Positions 7,807 through 17,880 are shown, counted from the first letter of the stretch. The stretch is 64,000 bases of DNA from Paenibacillus terrae (GCF_005217525.1 NZ_PNXQ01000012.1:644222-708221); one strand, 5' to 3'. A program made the numbers and translations. The notes: generated by a model not told the origin, from the letters alone.

Positions 7807-10800
7807 ATGACTTTTGAATCCATGAATAAGCACGGACAGGCTCGGGGTCATCAGCCACGCGTCATTGTAGAGCTGGACAAAATGTCCTATGTCCATGGCT
7901 TGCGGCCAAACCAAGCCGTCGTTCAATATGTAAAAGATACAGCCGTTAAAGAATTTTTGTCCATTGATGGTATGACCCAGCTATCAAGTGAAAAGGAAGC
8001 GACAAAGGTTAGCGAGATAGCCCGTCTCGCCAATTTGCCTATGTCCATGCCTATTCTTTCAAGCTCAAAAATGCGTGAACATGTTACCGATTCCAATCAC
8101 ATCCAGGGCATGCTGGTCACAAGTCGCCACTGGTCAATGAATCCCAAGCGTCCTCTCCACAAGGGATTGGACCTGGATTGTAACAAGGGCGACACCATCC
8201 ATGCCGTATGGGATGGAAGAATTACTGCCGCAGGTGCCGTAAAGGGTTACGGTCACGCGGTATATATCGATCACGGCAATGGCTGGACGTCCCGGTATGC
8301 TCATTTGAAACCCAATGCCATGAGGGTCAAGGCTGGAGATTGTGTGAAGGCTGGAGACCCGATTGCTACAGGCTGGAACTCGGGTCACAAGAGTAGCAGT
8401 GGGGGTGGGGATGGAGCACATCTTCATTTTGAGGTTCGCAAGGATGGCGAGGATTTGAATCCCGAAGCTTTCCTGCGCGGGGAAAAATCCATACAATTGC
8501 CCATTCGATTGCTGGATACGGCTGTTCAGAATAAAAGTATATCTATCCCAACGGTGGAAGCTAGCGTCGTCGAATCCTACACGGAATATAGTATGGAAGC
8601 ATGGGCTTATTATGTGAATCCCGCAAACTCTGAGGGTATTACCAGAGGCGGAACAGATGTACGGCAGTGGGAGGATTACAAAATTATCGCTGTCGATCCT
8701 TCTGTCATCCCTTTGGGAAGTAAGGTTGAACTGCTGGTAGAAGGGAAAAATTGGGGCGAATATGTGGCTGATGATACGGCTGGCTCCACGAAGGGCAAGC
8801 GTATTGAGATTTTAATGGAAAATGCGGAGCAATGCCTTCAATTTGGGCGAAAACCTGTCATTGTGAAAATCAAGCAGTGGGGGGACGGAAGAACTCGCAG
8901 CGCAAATTCGGAAGTAGATCAATCCATTCCATCCTACCAGATCAACCGGACGACAGAAAAGGTATCGTATAGCAAGAATTTTACGGCCCATAAAACGAGT
9001 CTGGACCCTTTGAAATTTGTGGGTATCGTGGGTGCAACTCAATTTTTCACCAATGAAACGCCTAATCAGGTCCGTAATGTTTTAGGTTTTCAACGAACAG
9101 ACGGGGCAGGTCAGGTGAAGAAATTCACGTTTGTGCATGACTGGTTCAAGCCGGGGTGTTTAAGCTGGGCCTATGTTTCGGATATGGATATCCAGGACAG
9201 AGTAGAGGTAAAGGTGGACGACCATGTGGTTGCCACCATTGAAGGGGTAAATGCCAAAAACGGATTGGCTTACCCTCCCTCTATTCCGGTGCCTGGTGGA
9301 CACCACAAAATTGAATTTTCCATGTCGAATCCTTCCAAGGCGTCGAGAGGCAATTTCGGGATCACTTTTCTGAAAGCCAGAGAATTTGACGTGGAATCCC
9401 TCTCAGCCAAAACAGTCTGGACGTTCGAAGACCCGATGAGCACAACGAATGATTGGACTCCCGACCAGCAGGTAGTGGTGACAGATATGGGCAATCAGCA
9501 GAAAATATCCACTGCACGTGAAGAAGCTGGTATTGAACGGACAGGGAAGATCACGAAATTTCCATTTACAATGCAATTCCGAATCAAGGCCGATCAGGGA
9601 ACACAAGGGAAAATCATGGTGTCCAATGGCTCCAAAGCCTTTGTGGTCAAGGTCACAGATCAAGGAATTTCTACGAATGTCGGCTCCTATAGCCATAAGC
9701 ATGTGAGCGAGTACACCGACTATGTTGTAACCTGCCATAACGAAACAGATATGGATGTATATATTAAAAGTATACTTCCGGGCGGTATCGAACAATGGGA
9801 AAATACCCGTGTACGCGGCGTATCCGAAGATGATACGACGAACAGACTTCGATTTTCCGTATCCAGCGGTAGTCTGTATATTGCAGAGGTTAAATATGCT
9901 TTTCATGATTACGCTATTGAGCAGTTTGCCACTCATATCGCAGATACGTATAAAGAAAAATGGTATGACGTCGGCGGGTTTCAGTATGAGAATACCGCTT
10001 CACTGGAACGGGACGTGATGAACTGGGAGGTTCATTCTCACATGGACATGTCGTCGACTTCAGCCACCGTAACTTTAAATAATGCCAAAGGGATCTACTC
10101 CCCATCCTTGGAACGGTACGCTGCATTTTCGGATGGAAGGAAGCAGCCTCCTAACGAATTTACCTATTGGGAGGAGGGTGAGCGACGACATCTGATTAGT
10201 GAAGGAACTCCCATCCGTATTTATGCAGGTTATGGCGATGAGCTGGTACGTGTATTTACAGGCATGATCAAGGGTGAAATTGAGGAGGATGCCCAGAGAA
10301 GAACGCTTACGTTTCATTGTGTAGACCGTTATGACATGCTGGAGGAATTTATATTTTATAAGGATATAATCTACCCTCCGGAGGAAGCGTATGCTGGGGA
10401 CGGTGGCGCCTTTGCCTGGATGAAATCCAGTATTGTAAAGGATATTGCAGTTGCAGCCGGGCTGGATTCGTGGCGTGTACACGGTGAAGACTGCCAATAC
10501 CCCAATTTGGATATAGACGAAACGGTATATGTGGATGTGAAGAAGGACAAGCACGCCTACATGAGATTTGATCCCGAGACAGGGGAACTCCAGACGATTC
10601 CCAAGGATCAAAAATGTATGAAGACAACCGAAGGCTGGAAAACTCCTTTCGTAGCAACGGTATCCTTCAAGGCGGGGACAAGGGCATCAGATGCTATACA
10701 ATTGCTCATACAGGATTTGCCCTATGATGTCAGATGCGATCGTTACGGAACGTTTACACTGAAACGATTGAATTTTTTGGATACCCCGGATTGGGACCAG

Positions 10801-11259
10801 GTAGCGCGCTCCAAATGGGAATTTACAGAGGATCATTTGCTTGAAATGACGTCTTCTACCGACTACTCGCGTGTTCGCAACCATCTGATGATTTCTGGTT
10901 CTGCGGGGTTAACAGAGCATTTTCTGGATAAAAGCCTGATTGTGGCCACCAAAGGGAATATGAGAACCGCTGGATTACAGCTACCATGGATTGAAGAACA
11001 GGGTGGAGCATCCATGCGTGATCTCAAGCAGCAGATAGCGAATAAAGTATTTTTTGATATGAAAAGACAAGCCCGCACCAAAAACATTGTCATTCGCGGC
11101 AACCCGCTCATAGAGCTTTTGGATGGGTGTTATGTGTATGACAACCATACCTGTAATGCAGGATATTATCTGATCAAGGGCAACCGGCTGGTCGGTGATG
11201 AATGCGGTATGGTCAACTATCTGGAGCTAACCTGGTCCGCTCTTCCTGCAACATCCTGA
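7807..11259 (+). CDS. Tail hub/tip protein with M23 peptidase and 3D domains
   Basis: A 1150-residue multidomain protein. Residues about 100-225 form an M23 endopeptidase (H-K-G-L-D-L-D, the Y-G-H-A-V-Y-I-D-H-G-N-G-W core and G-A-H-L-H-F-E-V with the metal-site histidines), which cuts peptide cross-links in peptidoglycan. Residues about 262-360 form a 3D domain (A-Y-Y, G-G-T-D, I-A-V-D-P-S-V-I-P-L-G-S, A-D-D-T-A-G), a lytic-transglycosylase-like fold. A beta-rich middle follows. The last 330 residues (from about 820) resemble a phage hub/Tal structural region. The enzyme domains come first and the hub last. It closes the first structural operon; a terminator follows. The expected role is local wall digestion at the tail tip, either on a target or during exit. 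Confidence 0.75.
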   Translation: MTFESMNKHGQARGHQPRVIVELDKMSYVHGLRPNQAVVQYVKDTAVKEFLSIDGMTQLSSEKEATKVSEIARLANLPMSMPILSSSKMREHVTDSNHIQGMLVTSRHWSMNPKRPLHKGLDLDCNKGDTIHAVWDGRITAAGAVKGYGHAVYIDHGNGWTSRYAHLKPNAMRVKAGDCVKAGDPIATGWNSGHKSSSGGGDGAHLHFEVRKDGEDLNPEAFLRGEKSIQLPIRLLDTAVQNKSISIPTVEASVVESYTEYSMEAWAYYVNPANSEGITRGGTDVRQWEDYKIIAVDPSVIPLGSKVELLVEGKNWGEYVADDTAGSTKGKRIEILMENAEQCLQFGRKPVIVKIKQWGDGRTRSANSEVDQSIPSYQINRTTEKVSYSKNFTAHKTSLDPLKFVGIVGATQFFTNETPNQVRNVLGFQRTDGAGQVKKFTFVHDWFKPGCLSWAYVSDMDIQDRVEVKVDDHVVATIEGVNAKNGLAYPPSIPVPGGHHKIEFSMSNPSKASRGNFGITFLKAREFDVESLSAKTVWTFEDPMSTTNDWTPDQQVVVTDMGNQQKISTAREEAGIERTGKITKFPFTMQFRIKADQGTQGKIMVSNGSKAFVVKVTDQGISTNVGSYSHKHVSEYTDYVVTCHNETDMDVYIKSILPGGIEQWENTRVRGVSEDDTTNRLRFSVSSGSLYIAEVKYAFHDYAIEQFATHIADTYKEKWYDVGGFQYENTASLERDVMNWEVHSHMDMSSTSATVTLNNAKGIYSPSLERYAAFSDGRKQPPNEFTYWEEGERRHLISEGTPIRIYAGYGDELVRVFTGMIKGEIEEDAQRRTLTFHCVDRYDMLEEFIFYKDIIYPPEEAYAGDGGAFAWMKSSIVKDIAVAAGLDSWRVHGEDCQYPNLDIDETVYVDVKKDKHAYMRFDPETGELQTIPKDQKCMKTTEGWKTPFVATVSFKAGTRASDAIQLLIQDLPYDVRCDRYGTFTLKRLNFLDTPDWDQVARSKWEFTEDHLLEMTSSTDYSRVRNHLMISGSAGLTEHFLDKSLIVATKGNMRTAGLQLPWIEEQGGASMRDLKQQIANKVFFDMKRQARTKNIVIRGNPLIELLDGCYVYDNHTCNAGYYLIKGNRLVGDECGMVNYLELTWSALPATS

Positions 11260-11288
11260 TTTGACGCTATGATCTATAAATACAATCC

Positions 11289-11334
11289 AAGGAAATGGCA
11301 TTACGCAGCCTGCGTTAATTGTCGTTTCCTTTTT
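11289..11334 (+). terminator. Terminator after the hub gene, containing a promoter element
   Basis: A long imperfect stem (AAGGAAATG..ATTACGCAG with CTGCGTTAAT..GTTTCCTTTTT). Its right arm carries the GTTAAT -35-like element of island promoter P3. Confidence 0.7.
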
Positions 11335-11343
11335 CTTATATTG
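11314..11343 (+). promoter_or_regulatory. Island promoter P3 (GTTAAT-17-TATATT)
   Basis: GTTAAT (11314-11319), a 17-nt spacer and TATATT in CTTATATTG (11335-11343). The start codon of the next gene is only 23 nt away, so the leader would be very short with its ribosome site almost at the transcript end. Confidence 0.75.
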
Positions 11344-11366
11344 AAGGGGAAGGTGAGGTGTAAACT

Positions 11367-11786
11367 TTGGAGAACCAGAATTTTACGAACTCTAACGAGG
11401 TATTTCCGATTATTGATCTGATTCGACGTGAAGTACGTAAGGAAAGGATACATGCGGGTCAGACGGACGACTTGTTGGAAAAAAAGGCTCAGGAGGAGCC
11501 CAATGTCATTACCATCGATGTAGCCCGTGAAATGCTTCAATATCCTGCATTGGTAACGTCAGTGCTATACACCTATGATAATGGCTTGCTGGAACGGCTA
11601 ACGCTGTACCGGGATGATCTGTTGCAAGTGACCGGATTTTTTATTGAATTTGAAGCCTCCACAACCCTGAATGCAGAAATGGAGGAAGAGGCTGACATTC
11701 CATTGTTAAACGCTATACGGGGAAGCATTATTCGTGAACATGGCTTGTTCAAAAATTTGACTCTTGATTATGTAAGGGCGGTGTAG
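11367..11786 (+). CDS. Unknown 139-aa tail-cluster protein
   Basis: Not recognised. It is a small acidic protein with a helical N-terminus and two probable helix-strand units; N-V-I-T-I-D-V-A-R-E-M-L-Q-Y-P-A-L-V sits at the centre. The TTG start at 11367 is set by AGGTGAGGTG (11351-11360). It is the first gene of the long fibre operon behind promoter P3, and the next gene starts 3 nt after its stop, so the two are probably translated together. Its position after the hub would suit a small baseplate or adaptor protein, but no family signature supports that. Confidence 0.55.
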   Translation: MENQNFTNSNEVFPIIDLIRREVRKERIHAGQTDDLLEKKAQEEPNVITIDVAREMLQYPALVTSVLYTYDNGLLERLTLYRDDLLQVTGFFIEFEASTTLNAEMEEEADIPLLNAIRGSIIREHGLFKNLTLDYVRAV

Positions 11787-11789
11787 TCG

Positions 11790-12176
11790 TTGTCCAGTGG
11801 TGCTAATTTTGCAAGCTATATGGTAGGTGGGCGTTTGGACCCGCCTTTTATGCCAACGAAGACCCAACCGTACATTGTGGGCAATCGGATTGAATCCAGA
11901 GGAATTGGCAAGGTAGAAAGCACAATGAAAGTCAGTCATGATTGCGAGCTGCTTGCGGTAGCTGTGGGAGCATCCTTTTATGAGTCCAGCGATTATTGGA
12001 ATCTGTATGTGGGGGATAAGCTGGTATGCCAACGTATCTTCACGAAGGATCTGCCTGAAGGGATGTATTTTACAGCCGTTATTCCTTGTCCGACAGGGAC
12101 TGAATTTCGTTTTGAGTTTTTTAATGAAGGCGGCAGGAACAAGGATATATGGGTGAATTATCAAATGCTCCAATAG
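11790..12176 (+). CDS. VGGRLDPPF-type small structural protein, copy 1
   Basis: A 128-residue beta-rich protein of unknown function. It starts at TTG 11790 behind AAGGGCGGTG, or at ATG 11820. It has a clear paralogue at 34414-34830. Both share the G-G-R-L-D-P-P-F-x-P-T-K-T block near the N-terminus, D-Y-W-x-L in the middle, K-D-x-x-E-G-x-Y-F-x-A/V-x-x-P, and a final F-x-F-E-F/Y segment. The fold is probably a single beta-sandwich. It lies between the small first gene of the operon and the three large paralogous proteins, with a strong AAAGGAGGTGA site for the next gene straight after its stop. Confidence 0.6.
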   Translation: MSSGANFASYMVGGRLDPPFMPTKTQPYIVGNRIESRGIGKVESTMKVSHDCELLAVAVGASFYESSDYWNLYVGDKLVCQRIFTKDLPEGMYFTAVIPCPTGTEFRFEFFNEGGRNKDIWVNYQMLQ

Positions 12177-12193
12177 AAAGGAGGTGAAACATC

Positions 12194-14512
12194 ATGCCAG
12201 ATGATAGTCCTTGGCTGGAAATGCTCGTTAACGAGGATCAGCTATTGAGCCAAATCGTTACCCTGTGCTCTCAAAATGGATGGGATATTGTGGATGAATT
12301 TCATAAGGTCGTCTATTCGAGCCGACTGTCCAAACCCACGATTCAGCGCTTCTCTCTTCCACTCGTCAATTCCTATGTAGATATTCCCAAGCTTGCGCAT
12401 AAGGGTAACTACTTTGTGTATTTGGATGACGAGCTTATGCCTTCTTCCTATTATTCAGCAGAAGAGAAAAAGGATGGCGGACAACGTATTAGCTTTGCGC
12501 CAGAGGTTTCAGGAGAGGCGGCTGTTTATTATAGCGACCTGAACGGCTCAGAGGAGTTTGAATTTGTTGTAGCCAAGCACTATATTTTGCGAAATGTATC
12601 GGGGCATCTTTTTGGCATGGCTATGCTGGGCAGTGTGAAGGAAAAGCTGCACAATACAGGCTCAAAAATCCCGTTTGCTATTCGCAGGAACCATGCCGGC
12701 TGGGGAACACAGCTGGAGCCGCAATCTGACGGTATATTCTCTTGGGCTGTCCAGAAGATCGAAGAAGACAATCTGTATGGGCGTCATACGATGTATTTTT
12801 ATCAATTGGAAAAGTTCGTGAATACCAGCAGAATGATTGTAGGCTGGGAACAACCTGCTGATTTTAAAAGGCTCGCTTTGGATGTGGAGATTCAATCCTC
12901 TATGTGGGGGCTGCACGATGAGACTCAAGCGCTTCAGTTGATGATCACGCATCAATTCCCTCAATTTTACCAATCTCCTTACGTCGCTTCGCGGACACGG
13001 ATTCCGCAACTGGATCGCTATGAACAGGTAGCCTCCATGAATGTGAAATTTACGAACTGGTGGCAGGACAGCAAGGTCCAGCTTAGAGGCTATGTGGATG
13101 GAAAGTCTGCCATGCTGGTTTTGCTGGCAGATACAGCACCTGCCTGGGAGCGTAATGCAGTACCTTCGATCCCGATTTATATGGGCGATTTTGATATCAA
13201 GGGCAATACCCATTCGATAATGAACGAGAGTTGCGTTTTTGAATTGAATGGCGGTGAGGAATCTCGCAAAGCAACCTTTTTCTCGGATAGTCCAATGGTT
13301 CATATCGGATCGACGATGAAGGTATGGTTATCAGGAGATGTGGCTGCGGAATCAAACTATATTTCTCTACGTATTGCAGGTCAGGAGCTTGTAAAGCTAC
13401 GAACCACGGAAGCCCACACCCCCGCCCATTCCAGAGATCAGGCAGAGTATCTTGGAGAGTTTTCTCTATACGGAATTGATGGTAAAAATGCATTGGATGT
13501 GGAAGTGTTCTCTTCTTCCGGTGTTGATGGTTTTAGCCCTGTTTCCGCAAGAGTCTGGGTGGAGCTTCAAATCTATACAGAAAACGCGGGTGCTACAGCC
13601 GCTCTATTCGCAGGAACTGCATTTGCAAAAGGCGGTCTAAGCTTAGAGAGTGCGCTCAGTCAATCGGCCCGGTTTGACTATGATGATGCCGATCCCAAAC
13701 GTCATCAGGAAGTGCTTATGCCGATGTTAAAAGAATATCCTGCTCATCCGAGTAACGGTATTGATTCTGTCATGGTCAAGAGAACAAAGTATGGTGCGCG
13801 TTATCAATCCTACTATTTTGCCTGGACTGTTCCGTCGAACAGGATGCCTCCCTTGCGGGAGGACATAACTGGAGCCAAGCACATACGAGCCTGGAACAAT
13901 AGCGATATGAGCAATGCCTATCATTATCAGTTTAATCCATCTCGATACACGGAGAAGGTACATTCTTCGAGAGCTTTATTAATCCATCCAGAAGATGGTA
14001 CGCACGGAACACTACGAAATGTTATTTTACTGTCGCCCCTAACTATAATGAACGGGGATGAGCTGGAGGCCGTTGATGAATACTGCACCGATGGAGAGGG
14101 TCCTAAGCATCAGACGTATTCTTATTATCTGACAGAGGGCATATCACCATTGACCAAGCGGGCAGCGACACCTTATCGACCAGCGGGTATCGGTATTCTG
14201 AAGGCTGGAAATCTTCGAAGGCCAGAAAAACGGTTACCTATTTCGCCGCCTCCGCTCGTTGTATCCCTGACTCCGTCCCATATTTCTGTCCATGCTGGGG
14301 AGGGAGTGGAATTGATGTCTTCCTATAACAAGCATTCTCCGGTATTGATCTCCAACTGGTTTGCTTCAGGTGGTGCGAATCCAGAAGGCCATACGGTGAA
14401 TAACGCCCGCTTTACTTTTCATAAAGAGGGGAAGTATACCGTAACCTTTACCTTAACGAATGAGCTGGGGCAGACAGGAACGGCGACAGCGGACATTACC
14501 GTAGTTAAGTAG
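12194..14512 (+). CDS. Large tail-fibre-like protein A with C-terminal PKD domain
   Basis: A 772-residue protein, the first of three paralogues. The N-terminal 40 residues end in a G-W-D-I-V block equivalent to G-W-K-V-A and G-W-N-T-F in the other two. The conserved core near residues 515-610 contains K-E-Y-P-A-H-P-S-N-G-I-D, G-A-R-Y-Q-S-Y-Y, F-N-P-S-R-Y-T-E-K-V-H and the late P-A-G-I-G-I-L. Residues about 685-772 form a PKD-type Ig domain (G-K-Y-T-V-T-F-T-L-T-N), common in surface adhesins. ATG 12194 follows AAAGGAGGTGA. It is probably a particle-surface or fibre protein; ligand unknown. Confidence 0.6.
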   Translation: MPDDSPWLEMLVNEDQLLSQIVTLCSQNGWDIVDEFHKVVYSSRLSKPTIQRFSLPLVNSYVDIPKLAHKGNYFVYLDDELMPSSYYSAEEKKDGGQRISFAPEVSGEAAVYYSDLNGSEEFEFVVAKHYILRNVSGHLFGMAMLGSVKEKLHNTGSKIPFAIRRNHAGWGTQLEPQSDGIFSWAVQKIEEDNLYGRHTMYFYQLEKFVNTSRMIVGWEQPADFKRLALDVEIQSSMWGLHDETQALQLMITHQFPQFYQSPYVASRTRIPQLDRYEQVASMNVKFTNWWQDSKVQLRGYVDGKSAMLVLLADTAPAWERNAVPSIPIYMGDFDIKGNTHSIMNESCVFELNGGEESRKATFFSDSPMVHIGSTMKVWLSGDVAAESNYISLRIAGQELVKLRTTEAHTPAHSRDQAEYLGEFSLYGIDGKNALDVEVFSSSGVDGFSPVSARVWVELQIYTENAGATAALFAGTAFAKGGLSLESALSQSARFDYDDADPKRHQEVLMPMLKEYPAHPSNGIDSVMVKRTKYGARYQSYYFAWTVPSNRMPPLREDITGAKHIRAWNNSDMSNAYHYQFNPSRYTEKVHSSRALLIHPEDGTHGTLRNVILLSPLTIMNGDELEAVDEYCTDGEGPKHQTYSYYLTEGISPLTKRAATPYRPAGIGILKAGNLRRPEKRLPISPPPLVVSLTPSHISVHAGEGVELMSSYNKHSPVLISNWFASGGANPEGHTVNNARFTFHKEGKYTVTFTLTNELGQTGTATADITVVK

Positions 14513-14552
14513 TAAAGAACACAATCGTAGTTCAAAGAAAGGGGAGAAACAA

Positions 14553-15977
14553 ATGTCATTCATTGATACGACAGCAGCAGCATTTACTCCAAAAGTAACG
14601 GAAGCGGACCTACAGCCCCGTTTGGGAGAGTTGCTGGCTACCGCAGGCTGGAAAGTTGCAGCCAATTATAAAAGGGTCATCTTTGACGCCAATATTACCC
14701 ATCCTTCAGATGTAGTGAGGAATTATACAAATTTCCGGATTACGGTAGCCGAGCATTTTATATATTCCAATAAGGATAATCAAAGCTTCGGTATCGCTAT
14801 CGCAGGAACATGGTACCCTCGATTGGCTGATTATGTGAAGCGTCCGGATAAAGACACCTACAAGCAGTTTGGGGAATGGGCAACAAATGAATTCCGCAAA
14901 TACCGACTTTCCCATACTTTATACGTGTACATGCTGGAGGATTTGAAAGGATTGAAACCGGATGGTTCGGATGTTGTACTGGCCTGGAATGATAATTCTG
15001 AGGCTGGACAGCTTCGAGCAGCGTTAGATATTGAAGTAGAGGAATCAGCCTGGAAAACAACGGCTAGCGGTCCTATGTTTACGGTGACCAAAGCAGAGGG
15101 CGCTCGTATGCAGTCTCCGATTATGCAAGCAGGTCTGCGCTACAAGCTGATGGAGTCTTATTACAACAACTCTTTTAACTACCCTGTCCAAAACACAAAT
15201 TGGTGGAGTGACTCTGAAATTTCCGTGAAAGGGACTCTTTCAGACACTAATTTCTTTTTTACCATTCAGTGTGATAATGTACCAGCTCCAGAAAACAATC
15301 TGGTTCCGATCATTCCACTCTATTTTGGCAAGCTGGACCCCGTCGAGGAAGGAGATAACGTTTACGCCTTATTCGCAGGAACGGTTCCAATTAGGGATAC
15401 GGTGAATGGAGTTGCTACGTATGACTTTGACGATACCACCACCAGACAACCTCATATTATGCCTTTATTAAAATCATATCCCAACTTTCCAGCTAATGGT
15501 CTGGATAATATCATGGTTAATCGCGCCAAGCTGGGTGCGAGATATCAAGCCCATTATCTTTCCTGGAATTCGCCACCTAATCTCATGCCGCCAGCCAGAA
15601 CCTCTGTTGACGGTAAGAAAGATTACCCGCGAGCCTGGAATCATGCCGAAAATCCTTTGTACAAATACACTTTCAATCCTTCTCGATACAGTGGGAAGGT
15701 GCATACTTCCAAAGTATACGTTATTCATCCCGAGGAGGGTGTGCGGGGCACGTTAAAAGATGCGATCTCCTTAGCTGCCTTTTCATTTAATGCCAACAAA
15801 TTAAGAGTCAAGCGGGCCAACTGTCCTGATGAATTTGATGTATACCGTTACTTCTTGATAGAGGGAATTTCCCCACTGACCAAAAAACCGGGTACTCAAT
15901 TCAGATCCGCGGGCATCGGCTTGTATGTGAACACTGTAGATGATGAAGGAAATGAAATAAAACCAACTACCCTGTAG
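14553..15977 (+). CDS. Large tail-fibre-like protein B (paralogue)
   Basis: A 474-residue paralogue of the genes at 12194 and 16015. It starts M-S-F-I-D-T and shares G-W-K-V-A-A-N-Y, K-S-Y-P-N-F-P-A-N-G-L-D, L-G-A-R-Y-Q-A-H-Y, F-N-P-S-R-Y-S-G-K-V-H-T-S and F-R-S-A-G-I-G-L-Y with them. It lacks the PKD domain of copy A and the extra beta-sandwich modules of copy C, so it may be the minimal form of the family. GGGGAG precedes ATG 14553. Function unknown; by position a structural component of the same particle. Confidence 0.6.
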   Translation: MSFIDTTAAAFTPKVTEADLQPRLGELLATAGWKVAANYKRVIFDANITHPSDVVRNYTNFRITVAEHFIYSNKDNQSFGIAIAGTWYPRLADYVKRPDKDTYKQFGEWATNEFRKYRLSHTLYVYMLEDLKGLKPDGSDVVLAWNDNSEAGQLRAALDIEVEESAWKTTASGPMFTVTKAEGARMQSPIMQAGLRYKLMESYYNNSFNYPVQNTNWWSDSEISVKGTLSDTNFFFTIQCDNVPAPENNLVPIIPLYFGKLDPVEEGDNVYALFAGTVPIRDTVNGVATYDFDDTTTRQPHIMPLLKSYPNFPANGLDNIMVNRAKLGARYQAHYLSWNSPPNLMPPARTSVDGKKDYPRAWNHAENPLYKYTFNPSRYSGKVHTSKVYVIHPEEGVRGTLKDAISLAAFSFNANKLRVKRANCPDEFDVYRYFLIEGISPLTKKPGTQFRSAGIGLYVNTVDDEGNEIKPTTL

Positions 15978-16014
15978 TGTAGCTTGGAAAATCTAATCGT
16001 AGAGGTGATTGATT

Positions 16015-17850
16015 GTGTCGTGGTTTGATGGAGATGCTACTTTTCAACTGTTTCCGCAGGAATTGGAGAAACAATTCAATGCTCATGGCTGGAACACGTT
16101 TATTAAATACCGGGCCGTAACCGGGAACCCTAGAAATACGGCGACCAAATTCGCTGACGTCCGATTGTTCAGATCCACAGGCAGTGACGGTCAGATACGT
16201 AATTTCGGCATGGCTTTTGGTTACGGTGGAACGGTCAAACAGCCGGGAGAGATGGACTTTATCTCACAAAACTCCATGCTTGGAGAAGCACAGCGGATAC
16301 AAGGCAGTGACACGCAATTGCAGGTCGTCGTACGTCCTGTAGAGGCGGACTCGGAGATGCTGTATAAGAATGGCGTATTCGTTCAGAAGACAGAATATAC
16401 CTTTGAACCTTACAGTGGCGTGTTTAAGCTAAATAAAGCTGCACTGGCAAGCGATCAATTTACCGTATCCTATGCACCTGCTGCTAATGCTCCAAGTCTG
16501 CCCAAACGTTTATTTTTCTTTACCTTCGATGATGTACGCTCGGAAAAAATTGTAGAAGCTGTAAATAACGGAGTAAGGGTAGGCGATCCTGAATCCCTTC
16601 TTCCTGACGGAAATGGAACTCGTCGAGAGTTTAAAATACCTGCTGACACGACCATCAAGGCGGGAAGCGTCCGGTTATATATTAACCAGGTAGAGGTTTC
16701 TCCTACCGATTTTACAGTTGACTACGATACCAATACGATTAAAATCCCAACCACGGTTAAGGCGCCAGACGCTGGCAGTGAGCTTCACGCTTCTTATATC
16801 AGGGTATTGGCGGGTACGGGAACAGAAATGATTAATTTCGGGGATGTAACTACCCGGAATTTTGACCCGGATTCCGGAGCAAGCTTAATGGACGCTGTAT
16901 ATTCCTGCATATACTATATTTATCCTTCGTTGCCTACAGCGTTGTCCTTTACTTCACTGGATAATTATACTCGCGGCTGGCAGCGTGATTCCAGCATCTA
17001 TTATTGGGGGAACTTCAACAAAGACCGCATTGTCATGTTTCTGCGTCCTGACCCTACCTCGGGCCCTGAGAACACATACTTTGCACCACTTTACATTGGC
17101 AAAATGACCACGCTGGGCAAATCGCCAAGAAAAAATCACGTGCTGATTTCCGGATGCCGGGAAAAGGACGAAGTGAAATGGAAAAAGGATATGAAGCTGG
17201 GTGCCACCTACGTAGACTATGGACTGAATACCTCGAACGGTAACAGTTCTGTACAGCTTCAACAGTCTATTGGCGGAACGTATTACCAGCAGCATTATCT
17301 CGCTTTTATTACACATGACAAGCAGGTGGACGCGGGTGAGTCCCGGTTCAATCCTTCGGTCTACAGCGGGAAATACCATATATCTCCTATGTATGTGGTT
17401 CATCCCAATGACGGCTTTGTCGGTAAGCTGGATGAGTGCTATGCTGTTCATCCGAAAAATATCTCTCAGCTCGATGAGCTGGAGGTCGTAGAAACGACAG
17501 ATCATGAAATTCTGGGCACAGGTAATGGGAAAAATAAGGTGTTCCATTTATCTCATCAGCCTTCATTAAAAGATGATGGTACACCCTTCAATCTGGTGAT
17601 CAAAGTCAATTGTGTCGAGGCCAAATTTGGCACGGATTACACATTGGATCTGGAAACCAAACAAATCTCATTTCTGGACGGTAAAGCACCGAAAGCGGAT
17701 GAAGAGGTTCTGGCCACCTATGAGTACAAACAGATTTACCGTTATACCTTGGCGGATACACCTGTGAGTCCGTTTACACTGGCTACCATCAGTCCATTCG
17801 CTCCAATCGGCTTGGGTATTCTGAAGGAAACGCTTGTTAAGAACAGTTAA
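16015..17850 (+). CDS. Large tail-fibre-like protein C (paralogue with extra modules)
   Basis: A 611-residue third paralogue. GTG 16015 (M-S-W-F-D-G) is chosen because AGAGGTGAT (16001-16009) is correctly spaced and the N-terminus then aligns with M-S-F-I-D of copy B. Three beta-sandwich modules of the tail-protein type are inserted (near residues 105-155, 200-260 and 500-585), recognisable by G-N-G-T/K, V-x-x-x-I-N/V-N and G-T-D-Y-T-L. The shared core is shorter: F-N-P-S-V-Y-S-G-K-Y-H-I-S and P-I-G-L-G-I-L. It is probably a surface or baseplate protein. Confidence 0.6.
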   Translation: MSWFDGDATFQLFPQELEKQFNAHGWNTFIKYRAVTGNPRNTATKFADVRLFRSTGSDGQIRNFGMAFGYGGTVKQPGEMDFISQNSMLGEAQRIQGSDTQLQVVVRPVEADSEMLYKNGVFVQKTEYTFEPYSGVFKLNKAALASDQFTVSYAPAANAPSLPKRLFFFTFDDVRSEKIVEAVNNGVRVGDPESLLPDGNGTRREFKIPADTTIKAGSVRLYINQVEVSPTDFTVDYDTNTIKIPTTVKAPDAGSELHASYIRVLAGTGTEMINFGDVTTRNFDPDSGASLMDAVYSCIYYIYPSLPTALSFTSLDNYTRGWQRDSSIYYWGNFNKDRIVMFLRPDPTSGPENTYFAPLYIGKMTTLGKSPRKNHVLISGCREKDEVKWKKDMKLGATYVDYGLNTSNGNSSVQLQQSIGGTYYQQHYLAFITHDKQVDAGESRFNPSVYSGKYHISPMYVVHPNDGFVGKLDECYAVHPKNISQLDELEVVETTDHEILGTGNGKNKVFHLSHQPSLKDDGTPFNLVIKVNCVEAKFGTDYTLDLETKQISFLDGKAPKADEEVLATYEYKQIYRYTLADTPVSPFTLATISPFAPIGLGILKETLVKNS

Positions 17851-17880
17851 CCTACAGGGTTAAAGGAGGTCGGCGGTGAC

